Source: Bordetella parapertussis (GTDB lineage Bacteria > Pseudomonadota > Gammaproteobacteria > Burkholderiales > Burkholderiaceae_C). From it: a stretch of 18,611 nt of DNA. The stretch spans positions 1 through 18,611 of the forward strand of contig CAMDIP010000007.1 of NCBI GenBank assembly GCA_945899335.1, in the 5' to 3' direction. Below are positions 14,678 to 18,611 of this stretch, one piece after another (position 1 is the first letter of the stretch; every line of letters starts with the position of its first letter). The notes under the pieces were generated by a model. It made no database searches and was not told the origin of the DNA. It saw nothing but the letters and a program-made list of their open reading frames with translations. The position numbers and the translations under genes were made by a program.

Positions 14678-16806
14678 GCTGTTTTTGCGTTAGTGCGAAT
14701 AGGTGTGACAGGATTTGGATTTTGCAAACGCTCCAACACTTTGTTTTTGGGACCATCCAACACAATTTCTTGGTTCGCCACCACAATCAATCGATCTACT
14801 AAAGCAAGAAGTTCGTGTTTGTGGGTGGCCATGACCAAGGTGTCTGTGGGGCGCAAGTTTTGCGACAAAGCTTGGATAAGTTTCTGCTCGGTTTGCCTGT
14901 CCATTGACGAGGTGGGTTCATCGAGCAACCAAATTTTGGGACGCCGCAAAAATACGCGTGTGAGATGAACCAATTGGCGCTGACCTGCAGACAAGCCCGT
15001 ACCACCCTCGGATATGGGCAATTGCAAGCCTTTGGGGTGCGTTTTGATGACCAATTCAAGCAGGCCTGTTTCCTCTGCGGCCGCTAGCAATTGATCGTCA
15101 CCTGGGTCAAGCAGGCCAAGAATGAGGTTTTCACGCAAGGTACCTGCAAACAATCGTCCTTCTTGCGCCAAGAAACCCATGTTCTCTGCCAGCAGTGGCT
15201 TGCTCAGTTGGGTGATGTCCATGTGATCGAGTAAGACGCGACCTTCTTGGGGCTTGTACATGCCCGAGAGCAAGCGAAGTAATGTGGTTTTGCCTGACCC
15301 AAAGGGGCCGATGATGCCAATTTTTTCACCTGCTTGTATTTGAAGTTTATTGACTTGCAATGCTTTTTGGGGATTGCCTTGATAAGCGGTACTGACTTTT
15401 TCTATTGAGTATGTCCCTTGAACAGTCTCAGGGGTGAGAGGGTGTTCTTGCCCATGGTTGTCGTCCTCCAATTTCCACAACCGGTCCAAGCCCTGTAAGG
15501 CTGCTTTCACATGACCCCACTGCAAAAGTAAGGATGGCAACATGCTCACAGGAGTCAAAATGCGGCCAGCCAAGATGGAGCAAGCAATCAAGCCCCCTAT
15601 GGTGGTCATGCCGGCAGACACCAACAGTGCGCCTAAAGCCACAAGCAGGATATAGGCAACTTGTTGCAGGGTGGCTGTGCTGTGTTGGTTTCTCTCGGTA
15701 ATATGACGTAAAGTCATTTCATGGTTGCGCGATTCATCAGCCGCGCCCATCCAACGGCTAAGCATTCGCCACCCGCCTTGGCCAGACTTGATGATTTCTG
15801 CGCCTTCAATGGTTTCAACCAATATGCCAGTTTTGAAATTACTCAAATGTGTGGCACTGCTGGCCAATTTTTCAATGCGTTTGCGATGCCAGATGCCACT
15901 GAAAAGTGCCACCAAAAAAAACAAAATAGGAATTGCTGTCAGGTAAGGATGGCCCACAAAACCAATCAGTACCAAAAAGATGATCACAAAAGGTGCGTCT
16001 ACCATCAAGTGGGTGGTGGCAGTGGTGAGAAAGCTGCGCACCGTTTGGTAGGCGTTCATTTGAGCCGCCAAACTCCCCACACTCGAGGGCAGTTGGTCTA
16101 GTCGGATCGATAGCAAGCGCATGAACACCTTGCGCGACAACTGCTGATCCACCGAATCTATCAATACATCGTAAAGAGACGATCTTGCGTGCTTCATCAA
16201 GTATTCCACCACCAGTGCCATCAACACACCTAACGTCAGCACCGTTAAGGTTTGCATGGCATTGGTGGGAATGACACGGTTGTAGATTTGCATACTGTAG
16301 AGCGAAGTACCCAACACCAAAATATTGATGGCAATGGTTGCCAACATGATTTCAAACAAGCGCGTAGGGTGTGAGAACAACTGTTTTTTGATGAGGCTGT
16401 AGAGCGGACTTGTGGAAGAGTCAAACGGCTGTAACAGTGAGAGCTTGACCAAATGGGTTTTCTTTTGGGTAGGCATGTCGCTGGTTGACTCGGCAAACCT
16501 TTGCTGTTCTTCCGCCCAAGTCTCAATGATCCATTTGCCATGCGCGTTTTGCCCGCGAACCACAAACCATCCCACCAAAGGGTTATGCGCTAACAAGGGC
16601 ATGTTTGCAGGATCGGGTTTGGGAAGCCAGCGTGGTTGCGGCACCATCAAAACACTTGCCAGTGTGTTGACAGTTTGCTTCACGTTTTTTGGCTTGTGTT
16701 GCTTGACATCGGCAACGGCTTGCAACAAGGCTGAGCGGTCTATGGGGTTTTGCTGCAGTTGCGCAATGCGAACCAAGCAGGCTGGCAGTGAAGCGAGTGT
16801 GCTCAT
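14674..16806 (-). CDS. Type I secretion ABC exporter with degenerate C39-like domain (LapB/RtxB-like)
   Basis: A 710-residue fused permease-ATPase. Residues 1-125 resemble the C39-like domain of type I exporters without the catalytic Cys-His-Asp arrangement, so it probably docks the substrate rather than cutting a leader. The ABC transmembrane domain (about 145-430) starts with FEIMLATIAINILVLGTSLYSMQIYNRVIP. In the ATPase domain, Walker A is GPFGSGKT (500-507), the Q-loop Q548, the signature LSAGQ (605-609), Walker B IWLLDE (625-630), D-loop SSMD and switch H662. The signature is LSAGQ instead of the common LSGGQ. It would energise one-step export of a large, probably RTX-type protein; that substrate is not in the window. 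It overlaps both neighbours by ATGA. Confidence 0.93.
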   Translation of the reverse strand: MSTLASLPACLVRIAQLQQNPIDRSALLQAVADVKQHKPKNVKQTVNTLASVLMVPQPRWLPKPDPANMPLLAHNPLVGWFVVRGQNAHGKWIIETWAEEQQRFAESTSDMPTQKKTHLVKLSLLQPFDSSTSPLYSLIKKQLFSHPTRLFEIMLATIAINILVLGTSLYSMQIYNRVIPTNAMQTLTVLTLGVLMALVVEYLMKHARSSLYDVLIDSVDQQLSRKVFMRLLSIRLDQLPSSVGSLAAQMNAYQTVRSFLTTATTHLMVDAPFVIIFLVLIGFVGHPYLTAIPILFFLVALFSGIWHRKRIEKLASSATHLSNFKTGILVETIEGAEIIKSGQGGWRMLSRWMGAADESRNHEMTLRHITERNQHSTATLQQVAYILLVALGALLVSAGMTTIGGLIACSILAGRILTPVSMLPSLLLQWGHVKAALQGLDRLWKLEDDNHGQEHPLTPETVQGTYSIEKVSTAYQGNPQKALQVNKLQIQAGEKIGIIGPFGSGKTTLLRLLSGMYKPQEGRVLLDHMDITQLSKPLLAENMGFLAQEGRLFAGTLRENLILGLLDPGDDQLLAAAEETGLLELVIKTHPKGLQLPISEGGTGLSAGQRQLVHLTRVFLRRPKIWLLDEPTSSMDRQTEQKLIQALSQNLRPTDTLVMATHKHELLALVDRLIVVANQEIVLDGPKNKVLERLQNPNPVTPIRTNAKTA

Positions 16807-18074
16807 GGTTTGGGGTTGACTTGTGAGTAGTTGTCACTGGTCAAAATATGCAGGTGCCAACTGGTTTGCATTTCAGCGCCTCGCAACTCAGCCAATTGCA
16901 TCTCGTTTTGCGCCACATCTTTTGCCACGGTCATCAAGTCAAGCCAAGTCTTGCGCCCCGCATTGAACTGTCGCTCGAAGGACTCCAGTACCGACACCGA
17001 GGACTCCAATGCCCCTTGAATAGCTTGCATTTTTTGTTGCTGGGATCGGATCACGCTCACATCGTTCATGACTTGTTCACGAACCAGTCGAAGTTGCGAT
17101 TGAAATTCAAATTCATTGGTATCTTGTTGCGCCTTGGCAGCAGATATCTGCGTAAAGGATGACAAGCCTGGACCGAATTTGCTGGTTACCCCAATAAAGA
17201 CACGCGTGTGTGCATTGGTATCAGTTGAAAAAAAGTTGCCGTATTGGCGTTCTGCCCGTATATAAATATCGGGTTTTAAGGCGGACTCTTTTTCTTGCGT
17301 GATGGAGAGAGAAATCTGCGCTTGCGCTTTGGCTTTTTGCAATTCTGGCGAATGCAGTTGGGCATTCGCCAGCAAACTATCGAGCAACAGCGTGTGATGA
17401 ATGGGTCCCGTTTTATCAGCTTGCAGTTGCGAAGTGTTGATGTTATTTCCGGTTAACTCCATCAATTTTTGAATAGCCAATTCTGACTGCAGCTTGGCTG
17501 AAAACAGTTCACCCGAGGTGGCATCAAGCCGACCTTGCACCAAGGTGAAATCGCTTGCGGGCGACACGCCCTGAGCTATTCGATTTTTGGCTTGTTGCAA
17601 AAGTTTTTGATGGATAGCTAAACTTTTTTCAACAGATTGAATTTTTAATTCTGAACTGCTCCAATCGGAATAGGTCTGCACTACTTTGAGCGCAATTTGT
17701 CGGCGTATTTCACGCACACTGGCTTGGCTCAGTTGCAAGTTGGCCTTGGCTTTGTCTAGTTGGGCAGTGAACAGACCACCGGTGAAGATGGGCTGTGTGA
17801 TGCGAACGGTAGCCACGCCATCGCTGCCGCTGTAACTCTGATCGGCGCTGTCTTTTTTGACACTCTCATAACTGAGTTGTGGGGTGGGGTATCTTTGGTA
17901 CTGGGCAGTTTCAATGCCACTTTGCGCTGCCTTTTCATTGGACAGTTGGGCGCGAACAGATGGGTGTGACTCGATGGCCAATTGAATCAATTGCCCTAAG
18001 TTCAAGCTTTGTGCGGCAGCCCAGCCATGACAAAGGGTCATTAAAAGGCCAATGAAAAACCGACTCAACAACAC
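16803..18074 (-). CDS. TolC family outer membrane channel of the type I secretion system
   Basis: A 423-residue outer membrane efflux protein. The signal peptide is MLLSRFFIGLLMTLCHGWAAA, with likely cleavage after residue 21 (AAA/QS). Two OEP repeats follow: LGQLIQLAIESHPSVRAQ opens the first, VRITQPIFTGGLFTAQLDKAKANL (about 89-112) carries the usual beta-strand to helix transition, and the second repeat begins near ANAQLHSPELQKAKAQAQIS. ASVREIRRQIALKVVQTYSDW and FERQFNAGRKTWLDLMTVAKDVAQNEMQLAEL are family-typical helices. The start is a GTG with AAGG seven bases upstream. It is the first gene of a three-gene secretion operon and overlaps the ABC gene by ATGA. Confidence 0.93.
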   Translation of the reverse strand: MLLSRFFIGLLMTLCHGWAAAQSLNLGQLIQLAIESHPSVRAQLSNEKAAQSGIETAQYQRYPTPQLSYESVKKDSADQSYSGSDGVATVRITQPIFTGGLFTAQLDKAKANLQLSQASVREIRRQIALKVVQTYSDWSSSELKIQSVEKSLAIHQKLLQQAKNRIAQGVSPASDFTLVQGRLDATSGELFSAKLQSELAIQKLMELTGNNINTSQLQADKTGPIHHTLLLDSLLANAQLHSPELQKAKAQAQISLSITQEKESALKPDIYIRAERQYGNFFSTDTNAHTRVFIGVTSKFGPGLSSFTQISAAKAQQDTNEFEFQSQLRLVREQVMNDVSVIRSQQQKMQAIQGALESSVSVLESFERQFNAGRKTWLDLMTVAKDVAQNEMQLAELRGAEMQTSWHLHILTSDNYSQVNPKP

Positions 18075-18463
18075 GCTTAGGCCTTACTGTAAAATTTGCA
18101 AAATTGATTAATTTGGAAATAAGTCTTTAAATTACAGGTCATTGTGTGATTTTTTTAATGCATAGCTTTAGAAAATAGGCTTGATAAAGGCACTTTCTTC
18201 CTCCATCTCTTTTAAGCGTTGCAAAACAACCTCGAATTCACTAATTAGTGAATTATTTTGGCAATTTGGAAATTTTGCTCGGCTTGTACAACGAATTATT
18301 TATAACTTTAAATTTAAAAATAAGAATACTATTATATTTATTTCATTTTGTTGTTTTGTGAGTTGTTATCAAGTAAAAAGATTTTTTTTAATTAAATCAA
18401 TAACTTCAACAAAAAACTTAATTTACATTTATTCTTTGCTAAAATCTCACCCAAGGAGCATTT
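18075..18463. other. AT-rich intergenic region between the secretion operon and the bactofilin gene
   Basis: A 389-base divergent spacer with no convincing gene. By direct count, 18301-18440 has 22 G or C in 140 bases. It contains a perfect 20-bp palindrome (18235-18254), an A5 / T8 / A6 set of tracts (18375-18379, 18382-18389, 18411-18416) and many TA-rich steps. It should hold the promoters of both the tolC-like gene (minus) and the bactofilin (plus), but so many TATAAT-like strings occur that no hexamer pair stands out. TAAAAT at 18440-18445 is too near the bactofilin start to be convincing. Confidence 0.7.
18235..18254. repeat. Perfect 20-bp palindrome, possible operator
   Basis: AATTCACTAA followed by TTAGTGAATT is fully self-complementary with no spacer; pairing stops exactly at both ends (G18234 against A18255). 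It lies 160 bases upstream of the tolC-like start and 209 bases upstream of the bactofilin start. The form suits a homodimeric helix-turn-helix regulator. No T-run follows in either direction, so it is not a terminator. The identity of any binding protein is unknown. Confidence 0.5.
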
Positions 18464-18611
18464 ATGGCTAATCAATCCGATACTTTAGAAAGCGTTGTCA
18501 TTGGTGACGGCGTGGTTGTCAAGGGTGCGTTTACCGTTCCGTCTAAGGCCGTGATAAACGGCGTGATAGAAGGTGACTTGACGGCAGAAGAGGTCTTGAT
18601 TGGCCCTACAG
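18464..18611 (+). CDS. Bactofilin (polymer-forming cytoskeletal protein), 3' truncated
   Basis: The first 49 codons of a bactofilin run off the window end. A short polar N-terminus MANQSDTLES leads straight into the beta-helical repeat, with VVIGDGVVVKGAFTVPSKAV followed by INGVIEGDLTAEEVLIGPT, the alternating hydrophobic/glycine pattern of the DUF583 core. Bactofilins self-assemble without nucleotide into filaments that scaffold cell-wall enzymes or polar proteins. The start is set by AAGGAG (18453-18458) five bases before the ATG. It is divergent from the secretion operon; whether the two are functionally linked cannot be told from this window. Confidence 0.9.
   Translation, partial: MANQSDTLESVVIGDGVVVKGAFTVPSKAVINGVIEGDLTAEEVLIGPT

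Noticed and set aside
18101..18114. AAATTGATTAATTT as an FNR/Anr-type box upstream of the tolC-like gene
   Set aside because: It lacks the TTGAT-N4-ATCAA arrangement; short A/T inverted repeats are expected in this composition.
18307..18318. TTTAAATTTAAA palindrome
   Set aside because: A 12-bp A/T-only palindrome inside a 16% GC tract is expected by chance.
18181..18471. A 96-codon plus-strand frame in the AT-rich spacer
   Set aside because: It would start with TTG without a Shine-Dalgarno, is dominated by K/N/I/F/S residues from AT-rich DNA, and overruns the well-supported bactofilin start.

Overview
The window reads as chromosomal DNA of a betaproteobacterium, most likely a Burkholderiales member of the Comamonadaceae type (Limnohabitans/Rhodoferax-like). 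The grounds are the protein sequences and two runs of neighbours typical of that group: hda - HAD phosphatase - pcnB - folK, and rpsP-rimM-trmD-rplS followed by NUDIX, CobD/CbiB-like, rsgA, M48 protease and orn. Genus-level placement is inference. Genes are tightly packed, with four ATGA stop/start overlaps. I see no rRNA, tRNA, CRISPR array or insertion sequence.

Layout. 1-3975 (+): the 3' part of an AI-2E/PerM-type membrane protein, hda (replication-initiation control), a HAD-IB phosphatase, pcnB (RNA polyadenylation) and folK (folate). 3980-4989 (-): a TM2-domain membrane protein and a GNAT acetyltransferase, divergent from the next block. 5002-7270 (+): the ribosomal protein/rRNA-tRNA maturation operon rpsP-rimM-trmD-rplS, with consensus-like -10 boxes before rpsP and again before rplS, a foldable rplS leader and a rho-independent terminator. 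7291-8998 (+): a NudL-type CoA pyrophosphatase and a CobD/CbiB-like membrane protein. 9004-11150 (-): an M48/Ste24-type membrane protease overlapping rsgA. 11178-11771 (+): orn, divergent from the protease. 11970-13478 (+): a DEAD-box RNA helicase behind a roughly 200-base leader that can form five successive hairpins, the last covering the likely ribosome binding region.

13493-18074 (-): a complete type I secretion system in the order tolC-like, ABC exporter, HlyD-like adaptor, each pair overlapping by ATGA. No secreted substrate is encoded in the window. 18075-18463 is a gene-poor, extremely AT-rich spacer (22 G/C in the 140 bases 18301-18440) holding a perfect 20-bp palindrome. A bactofilin gene starts at 18464 (+) and runs off the end.

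Functionally, the first two thirds is housekeeping, much of it RNA- and ribosome-centred: poly(A) addition, rRNA/tRNA maturation, ribosomal proteins, oligoribonuclease and RNA helicase. The last third is accessory, envelope-directed machinery. The least explained parts are the helicase leader, the rplS leader and the AT-rich spacer between the secretion operon and the bactofilin.
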